The translations under genes and the position numbers were made by a program. This document shows positions 15,421 through 23,802 of a DNA stretch of 64,000 bases, one piece after another; position 1 is the first letter of the stretch; each line of letters starts with the position of its first letter. This stretch comes from G963422745 sp965214285 (GTDB taxonomy: Bacteria > Actinomycetota > Acidimicrobiia > Acidimicrobiales > Aldehydirespiratoraceae). The stretch spans positions 1,674,001-1,738,000 of the forward strand of contig OZ243946.1 in the NCBI GenBank assembly GCA_965214285.1, in the 5' to 3' direction. The notes beneath the pieces were generated by a model. The model was not told the origin of the DNA, made no database searches, and saw only the letters and a program-made list of their open reading frames with translations.

Positions 15421-17028
15421 ATGACCCGTCCGATCCCGGCACTTGCGGCGCTCACCGCGGTCTGTTTCGTGGCGGGCGTCGTGGTGGCCACAGCCACGCC
15501 GGGGCCGCTCTGGGCGGTCGACGACGTCGCCTACCTGGCGCTGGCCCGGACCCTCGCCGGCGAGGGCGCCGCGCCGCTCGGCCCGCAGGCGCCTTACGGG
15601 ACCCTGTATCCGGCGCTGCTGGCGCCGGGGTGGTTCTTCGGGCTCGGCTCCGACGCCATGGTCGCCTATGCGCGCACGGTGAACGCAGCCTGCGGCGCGC
15701 TGCTGCTGCCGACCCTCTATGCGCTGGTTCGCCGCCTGACGGGCGAGCCGCCGCGCAGGGCGCTCGCGGCCGCGCTGATCGGCGCCGCGTTGCCGGCTCT
15801 GTGGCTGACCGCCTCGATTGTCTGGACCGAGCGGCTGCTCGCCCTGCTGACCGCTGCGGCGCTGCTGGCTGTCGTCGAGATGTCGCAGCGACCCTCGACC
15901 GGGCGCGCCGTGGCCGCAGCAGCCTCCGCAGTGGCGCTGTTCGCGGCCCATCCACGGGCCGGTCCCGCAGCAGTGGTCGTGATCGCCGCGCTGTGGCTGC
16001 CAAGCGAGGCGGCCGGCCCGCCGGGGCCAGGAACAGGCCGGCAGCGCAGGCTCAAGGCGGCTCGGCTCACCGCGACCGCACTCGGCGCCGTCGGCCTGGT
16101 GCTGGTCGAGCTGGGCCGCCGGGCGCTCGCCACCGCGGCCTTCGCGAGCACCGGCACCTACGACGTGTTCTTCCTGGCGGAGCGGCGCGGCATCGGCCGG
16201 CTCGACGAGATGGCCCAGCGCGCCGGCGGCACGCTGGCCTATCTGGTGCTGGCCACCGCGGCGCTGGCGGTGCCGGGGGCGATCTGGCTGGCCCGCAAAC
16301 GGGGCGCCCGCCATGCGGTGCTGGCGATGACCGCAGCGTGTGTGGCCACGGCAGGCTGGTTCCTGACCGGCGCCGAGCGGGCCGACACCTGGCTGCACGG
16401 ACGCTACGTGGAGGTGACGGCGCCGGTTTTGGTGGCCTTGGGCGTGGTCGCGCTCGGCCGACTCTCCAGACGGGCATGCCTGACCGCTGTGGTCTGTGCC
16501 CCGACAGCCGCCGGCATCTACGCAGCCTGGGCCGGTCCCGGCGACAACTGGGAGAACTACCGCTCCCCGCCGATGATGTTCGGCGTCGAGCCGGCCGGTG
16601 CGCCCTTCGGCGCGGAGGTGTTCGAGCCGGGCGCCGCCGCCGCGGTGGCGCTGGCGGTCGGCCTCGCCATGTGGCTCGGGCTGCGCTCACGGGCGGCGAA
16701 CTGGGTCCCGGCGCTGTTCGCGGTGCTGGCCGGCATCGGCGTGGCGAGCGGGCTGGCGTCGCTCGACGGGCACTACGAGGGACGCATCACCGGCAGGATC
16801 GCCGCCACCGGCGTCGACCTCGACGAGGTGGGCGAGCTGCACATCGACCTCGCCAGCGCCTCGGCCTACATGGCCTCGGGCGTGGCCTGGGAGGTGGGCC
16901 TCGACCAGACCACCGTCACGGCTACCGAGAACACCACCCACGTGCTGTTGGGGCCCGACGCCGAGCCGCCGCCGGGAGCGTCGGCGGTGATCACCTTCGG
17001 CGAGGGAACGCTATGGCTGCTCGGCTGA
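15421..17028 (+). CDS. GT-C-like membrane glycosyltransferase (second in window)
   Basis: A 535-residue polytopic membrane protein with about eleven helices. The first external loop carries GPLWAVDDVAYLALARTLAG, the acidic DD signature of GT-C enzymes, followed by GTLYPALLAPGWFFGL and YARTVNAACGALLLPTLYAL. A C-terminal external region of about 85 residues ends in a beta-rich tail (VLLGPDAEPPPGASAVITFG). It likely transfers sugars from a polyprenyl carrier onto envelope glycans. It sits immediately beyond the tRNA-Ala at the edge of the polysaccharide cluster. Its 3' end overlaps the convergent PAC2 gene by 18 bases, so the two transcripts are complementary there. Donor and acceptor are unknown. 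Confidence 0.75.
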   Translation: MTRPIPALAALTAVCFVAGVVVATATPGPLWAVDDVAYLALARTLAGEGAAPLGPQAPYGTLYPALLAPGWFFGLGSDAMVAYARTVNAACGALLLPTLYALVRRLTGEPPRRALAAALIGAALPALWLTASIVWTERLLALLTAAALLAVVEMSQRPSTGRAVAAAASAVALFAAHPRAGPAAVVVIAALWLPSEAAGPPGPGTGRQRRLKAARLTATALGAVGLVLVELGRRALATAAFASTGTYDVFFLAERRGIGRLDEMAQRAGGTLAYLVLATAALAVPGAIWLARKRGARHAVLAMTAACVATAGWFLTGAERADTWLHGRYVEVTAPVLVALGVVALGRLSRRACLTAVVCAPTAAGIYAAWAGPGDNWENYRSPPMMFGVEPAGAPFGAEVFEPGAAAAVALAVGLAMWLGLRSRAANWVPALFAVLAGIGVASGLASLDGHYEGRITGRIAATGVDLDEVGELHIDLASASAYMASGVAWEVGLDQTTVTATENTTHVLLGPDAEPPPGASAVITFGEGTLWLLG

Positions 17029-17910
17029 CGGGTTCTCGCCGCTCTCGTCGTGGCTGCGCAGGAAGCGCTCGATCTCGGCCGTGAGATCCTCGGCCATGGG
17101 CAGCGCATTCGGTTCGCCGGTCTGATCGAAGGCCCGCTCGATCTCGGCGAGCATCCGGCTGTGCTCGTCGTCCTGGCGGACCAGCTCGTCGAGGCGGTTG
17201 CGCACGGCCAGGGACTCCGTGGCGAGATCGGCCGTGTCGAAGCGCAGCCCGGCAACCTGCTCCAGCCTGTCGACGAGCGCCAGGGCGCCTGCCGGGTACG
17301 GGGCGAACGGCACGTAGTGCGGCACCTGCGCCCACAGCCCCAGGGCCTGGATCCCGGCCTGATCCATGGCCTTGGAGATGACCGACTCGACCCCGGCGGG
17401 CACGTCGAGGGTCACATCGGCGAGCTGCAGGCCGAGAGGCTCGCCCGACGCCGCGGTGAGCGACAGGCGGGCCGGGCGGGTGTGCGGCGCCGCTGCCGGG
17501 TAGGCGCCGAGCCCCACCATGCGGGTCACGCCGAAGCGCTGCGCCAGCTCGACGACAGCCTCGGCAAAGCTGCGCCAGTTGTGGTCAGGCTCGGCGCCGT
17601 GCAGCACCAGCAGGTCGTGGCCGTCGGCGTCGCGGCCCACATCGACACGGATCGACGGCCAGTCGAGCCCGGCGTTCACGCCGTCGACGATGTGCATCGT
17701 GGGACGACGCGAGCGATGGTCAAGCAGCCACTCCGTGGAGAATGTCGCCAGCGTTGAGCTGCCCATCTGGGCGACGATCCGCTCTGTCGCCAGGGAAGCG
17801 CAGCCCGCAGCGTCGATCCAGCCCTCGAAGTGCACGAGCAGCACCGGGTCCACCAGATCGGGCCGGCGCAGCAAGGTCACCAGATCGTCGGGGCTCGCCG
17901 GACGGCTCAC
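17011..17910 (-). CDS. PAC2 family protein
   Basis: A 299-residue PAC2-family protein, related to proteasome assembly chaperone 2 and common in actinobacteria. Recognisable parts are DPVLLVHFEGWIDAAGCASL, STEWLLDHRSRRPTMHIVDG, LLVLHGAEPDHNWRSF, VVGLGAYPAAAPHTRPARL (seen as MVGLGAYPAAAPHTRPA) and QALGLWAQVPHYV. GTG 17910 is chosen because VSRPASPDDLV fits the family start and longer readings add unrelated sequence. Its molecular role is not established in bacteria; no proteasome genes lie in the window. It diverges from the thioredoxin/TPR gene at 18034. Confidence 0.85.
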   Translation of the reverse strand: MSRPASPDDLVTLLRRPDLVDPVLLVHFEGWIDAAGCASLATERIVAQMGSSTLATFSTEWLLDHRSRRPTMHIVDGVNAGLDWPSIRVDVGRDADGHDLLVLHGAEPDHNWRSFAEAVVELAQRFGVTRMVGLGAYPAAAPHTRPARLSLTAASGEPLGLQLADVTLDVPAGVESVISKAMDQAGIQALGLWAQVPHYVPFAPYPAGALALVDRLEQVAGLRFDTADLATESLAVRNRLDELVRQDDEHSRMLAEIERAFDQTGEPNALPMAEDLTAEIERFLRSHDESGENPSAEQP

Positions 17911-18033
17911 AGCCGTGAGGGTACGGCACCGGGCCGCCGCGAGCCCAAGCCGAGGCGCCGGGCACATGGCGCCAGGCACGCCGCGGCTGCCGGGTCTCCG
18001 AACGGCGCCGCGGGCCGATACCTTGCACGGGCG

Positions 18034-18735
18034 ATGGCCGACGTGACCGACGCGAGCTTCGAGACTGCCGTCGTCGAGCGATCCAAGCAGGTGCCGGTGG
18101 TCGTGGATCTGTGGGCGCAGTGGTGCGGCCCGTGCAAGCAGCTCGGCCCGATACTCGAGAAGGTGATCGCCGAGACCGAGGGCGCAGTCGAGCTCGCCAA
18201 GGTCGACATCGACGCCAATCCCGGCATTGCCCAGGCGTTCAAGGTGCAGTCGATCCCCGCGGTGTACGCCATGTCCGGCGGCCAGGTGGTCGACGGCTTC
18301 ATGGGCGCCCTCGGCGAGGCCCAGGTCCGCGAGTTCGTGCAGAAGCTGCTGCCCGACGAGCAGCCCAGCGCCGTCGAGGGGCTGATCGCCGCCGGTGACG
18401 AGGCGTCGTTGCGCGAGGCGCTGGCGGCCGAGCCCGACAACGCATCCGCCGTGCTCGCCCTCGCCGAGCTGCTGATCACGACGGACCGCGCCGGCGAAGG
18501 GCTCGACCTGCTGGAACGGATCGGTGAGTCGGCCCAGTCGCGGCGGCTGGCGGCGCTGGCCCGCACCGGCCCTGCAGCCGCCGACGACATCGAGGCGCAG
18601 CTCGCCGGGCTGCTGGCGACCGTGAAGGCCGACGACGACGCCCGCCGGCGCTTCGTGGACCTACTGGAGCTGCTCGGCGCGGACGACCCGCGCACTGCGC
18701 ACTGGCGGCGCAAGCTCTCCGCCGAGCTGTTCTGA
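18034..18735 (+). CDS. thioredoxin-fold protein with TPR-like C-terminus (CnoX/YbbN-like)
   Basis: A 233-residue protein. Residues 1-110 form a thioredoxin domain with the intact redox site WAQWCGPCKQLGPIL and the cis-proline region VQSIPAVYAMSGGQ. Residues about 115-233 are helical and resemble the TPR region of CnoX/YbbN (ALAELLITTDRAGEGLDLLERI, RFVDLLELLGADDPRTAHWRRKL). In that family the protein acts as a redox-responsive co-chaperone or holdase in the cytoplasm; unlike E. coli CnoX, the active site here keeps both cysteines, so reductase activity is plausible. ATG 18034 lies 12 bases after GATACC, a weak -10 candidate. Confidence 0.88.
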   Translation: MADVTDASFETAVVERSKQVPVVVDLWAQWCGPCKQLGPILEKVIAETEGAVELAKVDIDANPGIAQAFKVQSIPAVYAMSGGQVVDGFMGALGEAQVREFVQKLLPDEQPSAVEGLIAAGDEASLREALAAEPDNASAVLALAELLITTDRAGEGLDLLERIGESAQSRRLAALARTGPAAADDIEAQLAGLLATVKADDDARRRFVDLLELLGADDPRTAHWRRKLSAELF

Positions 18736-18841
18736 GCCGGGCCTGGCTTCATTCGAGGTTCACGCTGTCGCCGTTCGCCGCAGTCTCGTCGCCCGTGTCG
18801 CCGATGGCGCCGATGTTACGATCCGCATCTGGTGACCTGAA

Positions 18842-19555
18842 GTGGCGAGGCCTTACGACAACCCTGACGACAAGCCCGCCTTCGAGCCGCCCGGGCTGAC
18901 TCTCCGAGACGCGCCGGGCCGGCTCGCCGACCGGCTCGGGGTCTCGCCGACTGCCGTGGTGATCGGCGTGCTGGCCGTGGCCGCTGCCGCCATCGGCGCC
19001 TGGTGGGCTTTCGCCACGCCGGCGCCTGCGCCCGAGGTGGTGCTGCCGAGCGCCTCGGAGGTGTCGATCCCCATTGAGGCTCCTCTTGAGCCCGAGCCCG
19101 TGGCGATCTGGGTCGATGTGGGCGGGGCGGTGCGCTCGCCTGGCCTGCACGAGCTGCCCGCCGGTTCTCGGGTAGACGACGCCATCGAAGCCGCCGGGGG
19201 CCTGGCCGCCGATGCCGACCTCTCGCGCCTCAACCGCGCCCTGATCCTCGCCGACCAGCAACGGGTCTGGGTGCCCAGGCTGGGCGAGGATCTGCCTGAG
19301 GGCGTGGCCGGCGACGTGGGAACCTCGACGGGCAGCTCGGGATCGGGTGCCGGCGCCGGGCAGTGCCCGGTCAACGTCAACACCGCCGGTGCCGCAGCCC
19401 TGGAGTCGCTGCCGGGCATCGGCCCCGTCCTGGCCGCGGCGATCGTCGAGCACCGCAACAGCCACGGCAGCTTCTCGACCCTCGACGACCTTCTCGACGT
19501 CTCCGGCATCGGGCCGGCCAAACTGGAACAGCTTCGCCCCTGCGCCGCCACGTGA
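18842..19555 (+). CDS. comEA: competence protein ComEA, helix-hairpin-helix DNA receptor
   Basis: A 237-residue protein anchored by one membrane helix (VVIGVLAVAAAAIGAWWAFA). Outside the membrane come an SLBB domain (IWVDVGGAVRSPGLHELPAGSRV, LADQQRVWVP) and, after a serine/glycine linker, a ComEA-type double helix-hairpin-helix (VNVNTAGAAALESLPGIGPV and LDDLLDVSGIGPAKLEQL). In transformable bacteria ComEA binds incoming double-stranded DNA. The GTG start at 18842 has no strong ribosome binding site. comEC follows 7 bases after the stop, the normal arrangement. No type IV pilus or other uptake genes lie in the window. Confidence 0.93.
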   Translation: MARPYDNPDDKPAFEPPGLTLRDAPGRLADRLGVSPTAVVIGVLAVAAAAIGAWWAFATPAPAPEVVLPSASEVSIPIEAPLEPEPVAIWVDVGGAVRSPGLHELPAGSRVDDAIEAAGGLAADADLSRLNRALILADQQRVWVPRLGEDLPEGVAGDVGTSTGSSGSGAGAGQCPVNVNTAGAAALESLPGIGPVLAAAIVEHRNSHGSFSTLDDLLDVSGIGPAKLEQLRPCAAT

Positions 19556-19562
19556 GAGCGCA

Positions 19563-21320
19563 ATGAGGGCCCATGCCGCCGGCTTGGGCGCGCTGGCCGG
19601 TGCTCTGCTGGCATGGCCGTTCGGGTTGTGGCTGGGAGTGGTCGCCGTGCTCGCCGCCGCGGCGCTCGCGGTGGCGCGCCGCACGGCGCTGTTCGTCGGC
19701 CTCGCATTGCTGGTGCTCGCCAGCACGCTCTCGGCGCTGGCCCTGGATGGCATCGAGCCCGCCGAGGCGGGCCGCTTCGAGGGCTGGGCGACCCTGCTGG
19801 ACGACCCCCGCTCGACCGGGCCGTTCAGCGTGCGGGCCACCGCCCGGGTGAACGAGCATCGCATGGCGGTGTCGGTCCACGGCCCGCTGGCGGGGCGCTT
19901 CGACGACCGGCTCTCGGGCGAGCGGGTGTGGCTGGAGGGCGCGATCCGCCCGACCGATGCCGACGACGAATGGGCCAGATGGCGCCACGTGACCGGGCGG
20001 CTCAGCGTGGACGAGGTGGGCGGCCACGGCGAGGGATCGCCGATCACGAGGGCGGCGAATGCGATCCGCAGGCTGTTGTCGCGTGGCGCGGAGGCACTGC
20101 CGGACGAGCAGCGAGCCCTGTTCCTGGGCATGGTCATCGGCGACGACCGCGACCAGACCCCGGTGGTGGCCGACGACTTCCGAGCCGCCGGGCTCGGCCA
20201 CCTGCTGGTGGTCTCGGGCCAGAACGTGGCCTTCGTGCTGGCGCTGGCCGCGCCGCTGCTCGCCTGGGCCAGGCCGGGGCTGCGCCTGGTGCTGCTGGGG
20301 ATACTGCTGCTGTTCTTCGCGGTGCTCACCCGCTTCGAGCCCTCGGTGCTGCGCGCTGTGGTCATGGCCGCCGTCGGCGTGGGCGGGCTGGCGATAGGCC
20401 AGCCAGTCAACGGCCGCCGTGCCCTGTCGGTGGCGGTGGCCGTGCTGTTGTGCGTCGACCCGTTCCTGGTGCACGTGCTGGCCTTTCAGCTCTCCGCGGC
20501 GGCGACCGCGGCGATCGTGTGGCTGGCCGTCCCGATCGCCGACCGCCTGCCGGGACCGCTGGCGTTTCGGATCGCCGTGGCCACCACAGGCGCCGCTCAG
20601 CTCGGCGTGGCCCCGCTGCTGCTGGCCACCTTCGGGCCGATGCCGCTGGCGACGCTGCCCGCCAACCTGCTGGCCGGGCCGCTGTCGGGGCCGGTGATGG
20701 TCTGGGGCTGCTCGGCAGGGCTCGCCGCCGGCGTGCTCGGCGGCGCGGCGGCCGCGGTGATCCACTTCCCGACCCGGCTGATGATCGGCTGGATCGCGGG
20801 CGTCGCCTCGGCGGCCGCGGCCGCGCCCCAGGCCCAGATCGGGGTCGTCGCCGTGGTCGCGGTGGCCCTGGCGATCGCGGTCGCGGTGCTGAGCCGCAAG
20901 CGGTCGGCGCAGGCCGCCGCGCTGGGGGCGCTCTGCTTCGCCCTGGCGGTGTCGCTGCGGGCTGCGCCGAGCCTGAGCCAAGGCGCCCAGGCTGTGGGCT
21001 CGGGCGCAGTGGCGCATCGCTCAGGCGACGCCGTTGTGGTCGTGCTCGACGACCCGGCGCGGCCCCGCGACCTGCTCGAGGACCTGCGCCTGGCCGGCGT
21101 GCGCCGCATCGACCTGGTGGTGGCAGCCGACGGCGACCTCAGCGACGCCCTGGCGGTGGTCTCGCTCAACGAGCGCTACGACACCGTCGTCGTGGCGCCG
21201 CCGATGCACCGGGTGCCCAGCGCCCGCACCGTCTCAGCCGGCGACAGCGTGCAGGTCGGCGAGACGACGGTCACCTTCGGCGACGCCTCGGGCAAGCTCG
21301 TGGTCGACGTGCACGCATAG
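19563..21320 (+). CDS. comEC: ComEC/Rec2-family DNA channel protein with degenerate C-terminal domain
   Basis: A 585-residue membrane protein. The N-terminal part has an OB-like DUF4131 region (GRFEGWATLLDDPRSTGPFSV), and the competence channel domain follows with the signature HLLVVSGQNVAFVLALAAPLL and roughly ten helices (FQLSAAATAAIVWLAVPIA, PLATLPANLLAGPLSGP). The C-terminal 110 residues correspond to the metallo-beta-lactamase-like nuclease domain, but LVVAADGDLSDALAVV stands where a HxxxDH metal site would be, so nuclease activity is probably lost. Total length is short for the family. It is co-directional with comEA and could translocate DNA or be relic. Confidence 0.9.
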   Translation: MRAHAAGLGALAGALLAWPFGLWLGVVAVLAAAALAVARRTALFVGLALLVLASTLSALALDGIEPAEAGRFEGWATLLDDPRSTGPFSVRATARVNEHRMAVSVHGPLAGRFDDRLSGERVWLEGAIRPTDADDEWARWRHVTGRLSVDEVGGHGEGSPITRAANAIRRLLSRGAEALPDEQRALFLGMVIGDDRDQTPVVADDFRAAGLGHLLVVSGQNVAFVLALAAPLLAWARPGLRLVLLGILLLFFAVLTRFEPSVLRAVVMAAVGVGGLAIGQPVNGRRALSVAVAVLLCVDPFLVHVLAFQLSAAATAAIVWLAVPIADRLPGPLAFRIAVATTGAAQLGVAPLLLATFGPMPLATLPANLLAGPLSGPVMVWGCSAGLAAGVLGGAAAAVIHFPTRLMIGWIAGVASAAAAAPQAQIGVVAVVAVALAIAVAVLSRKRSAQAAALGALCFALAVSLRAAPSLSQGAQAVGSGAVAHRSGDAVVVVLDDPARPRDLLEDLRLAGVRRIDLVVAADGDLSDALAVVSLNERYDTVVVAPPMHRVPSARTVSAGDSVQVGETTVTFGDASGKLVVDVHA

Positions 21321-21343
21321 CGTCGGCCGGCCGGGCGCGGCGG

Positions 21344-21349
21344 TAGTGT
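21344..21349 (+). promoter_or_regulatory. -10 hexamer TAGTGT before the DHPS-like gene
   Basis: Ends 7 bases before ATG 21357; no ribosome binding site follows, consistent with leaderless transcription. Confidence 0.45.
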
Positions 21350-21356
21350 CGCCGCG

Positions 21357-22244
21357 ATGATCATCGAGCTCGGGGAGACTCGCTTCGACGTGAGCGTCCG
21401 GGCACTGGTGATGGGCATCTTGAACCGCACGCCGGACTCGTTCTTCGACGGCGGCGAGTACTGGTCCTTCGACGACTTCCTGCGCCAGGCCGAGCATCTG
21501 GCGGCATCCGGCGCCGATTGCCTGGACGTGGGCGGCGTGAAGGCCGGCCCTGGCCCCGAGGTGAACACCGAGGCCGAGATCGAGCGGGTGGCGCCGGCGA
21601 TAGAGGCGCTGCGCAGCCGCTTCGACCTGCCGGTCACGGTCGACACCTTCCGAGCCGCGGTGCTGCGCGAGGCACTGGCGGCCGGGGCCTGCGCCGGCAA
21701 CGACATCAGCGGCTTCGCCGACCCCGGGTACCTGCGGGTGGCAGCCGAGCACGGTGCCTCGGTGGTGGCTACCCACATCCGCATCGGCCCCCGCATCGCC
21801 GACCCCGAGCCGGTCTACGGCGACCTGCGAGCCGAGGTCGCGGGCTTCCTGCGATGCCGCGGCCAGGCGGCGCTGGCGGCGGGCATCCCGGCGAGCCGCA
21901 TCATGATCGACGCCGGGCTGGATCTGGGCAAGACGCCCGCAATGTCGCTGGAGCTGCTGCGCCACAGCGACGAGCTGGCCGCTCTGGGCTTCGGGCTGCT
22001 GCTGTCGGCCAGCAACAAGGGCTTCTTGGGCGAAGCCGTCGGCGGCAGCGAGGTCGACGACCGCTGGGCGCCCACGGTCGGCGCCCACGCCCTGGGCATC
22101 GTCCTGGGGTGCCGGGTGCTGCGGGCACACGACGTGAGAGCCGCGAGGCGCACCGCCGATGTGATGGCCGCCGTGCTCGAACACCGCGCAGCCCGACAGC
22201 CAGGGCAGCCGGCACAGCGCCAGGCAGTGGCGGGGGGTGGCTGA
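21357..22244 (+). CDS. dihydropteroate synthase-family protein, FolP2-like
   Basis: A 295-residue TIM-barrel protein of the pterin-binding family. ALVMGILNRTPDSFFDGG and ADCLDVGGVKAGPGPEVNTEAE match the mycobacterial FolP2 type (NRTPDSF, DVGGVKAGPG) rather than classical FolP, which has a VTPDSFSDGG and GGESTRPGA pattern. The pterin/pABA SRK-type loop is replaced by LLLSASNKGFLGE. True synthase activity is therefore uncertain; in mycobacteria FolP2 is thought not to replace FolP1. It overlaps holA and no other folate gene is near. Start ATG 21357 fits the leaderless pattern. Confidence 0.82.
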   Translation: MIIELGETRFDVSVRALVMGILNRTPDSFFDGGEYWSFDDFLRQAEHLAASGADCLDVGGVKAGPGPEVNTEAEIERVAPAIEALRSRFDLPVTVDTFRAAVLREALAAGACAGNDISGFADPGYLRVAAEHGASVVATHIRIGPRIADPEPVYGDLRAEVAGFLRCRGQAALAAGIPASRIMIDAGLDLGKTPAMSLELLRHSDELAALGFGLLLSASNKGFLGEAVGGSEVDDRWAPTVGAHALGIVLGCRVLRAHDVRAARRTADVMAAVLEHRAARQPGQPAQRQAVAGGG

Positions 22245-23286
22245 GGTGGCGGTGCGGCTGATCGTGGGCAGCGACCCGGTTCTGGTTGGCGACGCGCTGA
22301 CCCGGGTGGTGGACGAGCTCGTCGGCGACGGCGACCGCAGCCTGGTGCTCGAGACACTCAGCGAGGACGACTACCGCAGCGACGACGGCGGCTGGGACCC
22401 GGCCCGCCTCCTCGACGCAGCCCGCACGCCGCCGTTCCTCAGCGACAGGCGGGTGGTGGTGGGCCGCCACCTCAGCCGCTTCTCCCGCGCAGCCGACTGC
22501 GCGCCGCTCGTGGCGCTGCTCGGCGATCTGCCGGAGAGCACCGATTTGGTGCTGGTCTTCGAGCCCGGCATCGACCCCAAGGTCGAGCGCCTGCCGAGGC
22601 TGCCCAAGGCGCTCAAAGACGCCGCCGAGGCAGCCGGCGCCCTGGTGGTGCAAGCCGAGGCGCCCTCCAGGGCAGCCGACGGCATGGCCTGGCTGCGCGA
22701 CCAGATCGCCTTGTCGTCGCTGACCTTCGAGCGCAGCGCGCTGGCCGCCACCGAGGATCTGCTCGGCGAGGATCGCAGCCGGGTGGTCGGCCTGCTGCGC
22801 ACCCTGGAGGGCGCCCTCGGCACCGGCGCCACGGTCAGCTCAGACGACATCGCCGACTTCGGCGGCGGCGTGGGCTCGACCGTGCCCTGGGCGCTCGACG
22901 ACGCCATCGACGCGGGCAAGGTCTCCGAGGCCCTGAGACTGCTGCCGCGCCTGATCCCCTACGACGGGACGCCCGCCGATCGCTCCAATGCGGTGTTCAG
23001 GCTGGTGTCGGTGCTGCACCGCCGCTACGCCAACATGCTGCGCCTCGACGGAGCGGACGTTCGCAACGAGCGCCAGGCCGCCGAGCTGCTCGGCATGAAG
23101 GGCTCGTCGTTCCCCGCCAAGAAGGCCATGCAGGCCGCCCGCCGCCTGGGCAGCGCCAACATCGCACGCGCCATAGAGCTGCTCGCCGAGGCCGACCTGT
23201 CGCTGCGCGGCACCAAGGACTGGCCTCCGGAACTGGTGGCCGAGGTGCTGGTGGCCCGCCTGGCCCAGCTCGCACGGCTGCGCTGA
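22237..23286 (+). CDS. holA: DNA polymerase III delta subunit
   Basis: A 349-residue clamp-loader delta subunit, which opens the sliding clamp during replication. The family pattern is visible from RLIVGSDPVLVGDALTRVVDEL, through TPPFLSDRRVVVGRHLSRF and DLVLVFEPGID, to domain III with VPWALDDAIDAGKVSEALRLL and FPAKKAMQAARRLG. GTG 22237 overlaps the previous gene by 8 bases; GTG 22246 is an alternative start. holA followed by convergent rpsT and then lepA is conserved in actinobacteria, supporting the call. Confidence 0.92.
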   Translation: MAEVAVRLIVGSDPVLVGDALTRVVDELVGDGDRSLVLETLSEDDYRSDDGGWDPARLLDAARTPPFLSDRRVVVGRHLSRFSRAADCAPLVALLGDLPESTDLVLVFEPGIDPKVERLPRLPKALKDAAEAAGALVVQAEAPSRAADGMAWLRDQIALSSLTFERSALAATEDLLGEDRSRVVGLLRTLEGALGTGATVSSDDIADFGGGVGSTVPWALDDAIDAGKVSEALRLLPRLIPYDGTPADRSNAVFRLVSVLHRRYANMLRLDGADVRNERQAAELLGMKGSSFPAKKAMQAARRLGSANIARAIELLAEADLSLRGTKDWPPELVAEVLVARLAQLARLR

Positions 23287-23319
23287 CGCCGGCGGGCTGC
23301 CGCAGCCTCAGCCTAAGTC

Positions 23320-23577
23320 TCAGCCGTCGGCGAGGCGTCGGGCCAGACGGCTCTTCTTGCGCGCTGCCGTGTTGGCGTGCAGCACCCCGCGCTGGGCGGC
23401 CTTGTCGATGCGCTTGACGGCTTCGCGCACGGCTTCCTCGGCGTCGTCAGAACCCTCGTCGATCAGCGCCAGCGCCGTCTTGGTGCGGGTCTGGATCTCC
23501 GAGCGGACCTTGCGGTTGGCGAGGTTGCGCTTGACGTTCTGGCGGTTGCGCTTGATCTGCGACTTGATGTTGGCCAC
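23320..23577 (-). CDS. rpsT: 30S ribosomal protein S20
   Basis: An 85-residue highly basic three-helix protein of the small subunit. It begins ANIKSQIKRNRQNVKRN and ends GVLHANTAARKKSRLARRL, both diagnostic of S20. Start is GTG 23577. It lies between holA and lepA on the opposite strand, the conserved actinobacterial context. Length is normal. Confidence 0.97.
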   Translation of the reverse strand: MANIKSQIKRNRQNVKRNLANRKVRSEIQTRTKTALALIDEGSDDAEEAVREAVKRIDKAAQRGVLHANTAARKKSRLARRLADG

Positions 23578-23786
23578 GGCTGTCCCTGTCGGCTCTGCGT
23601 TCTCTGCGTGCTGCGCTCTCGGTCGTGCGCTGCGTGTGCTGCTTGGTCTTCACGGCCCGCAGCCGAGCGGCAAGGCTAGCGCCGACGCAGGCTGTTCAGC
23701 GCGGCGAGCCCCATCGAGCGGCGCTCGGCTGCGGCTCCTCGGCGTCGGCCCCGGCCCGGCGCGGCGTGGCCCATGCGGCGCGTCGC

Positions 23787-23792
23787 TAGCGT
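23787..23792 (+). promoter_or_regulatory. -10 hexamer TAGCGT before lepA
   Basis: Ends 10 bases before ATG 23803. No ribosome binding site is visible in between. Confidence 0.4.
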
Positions 23793-23802
23793 CACACACG
23801 GC

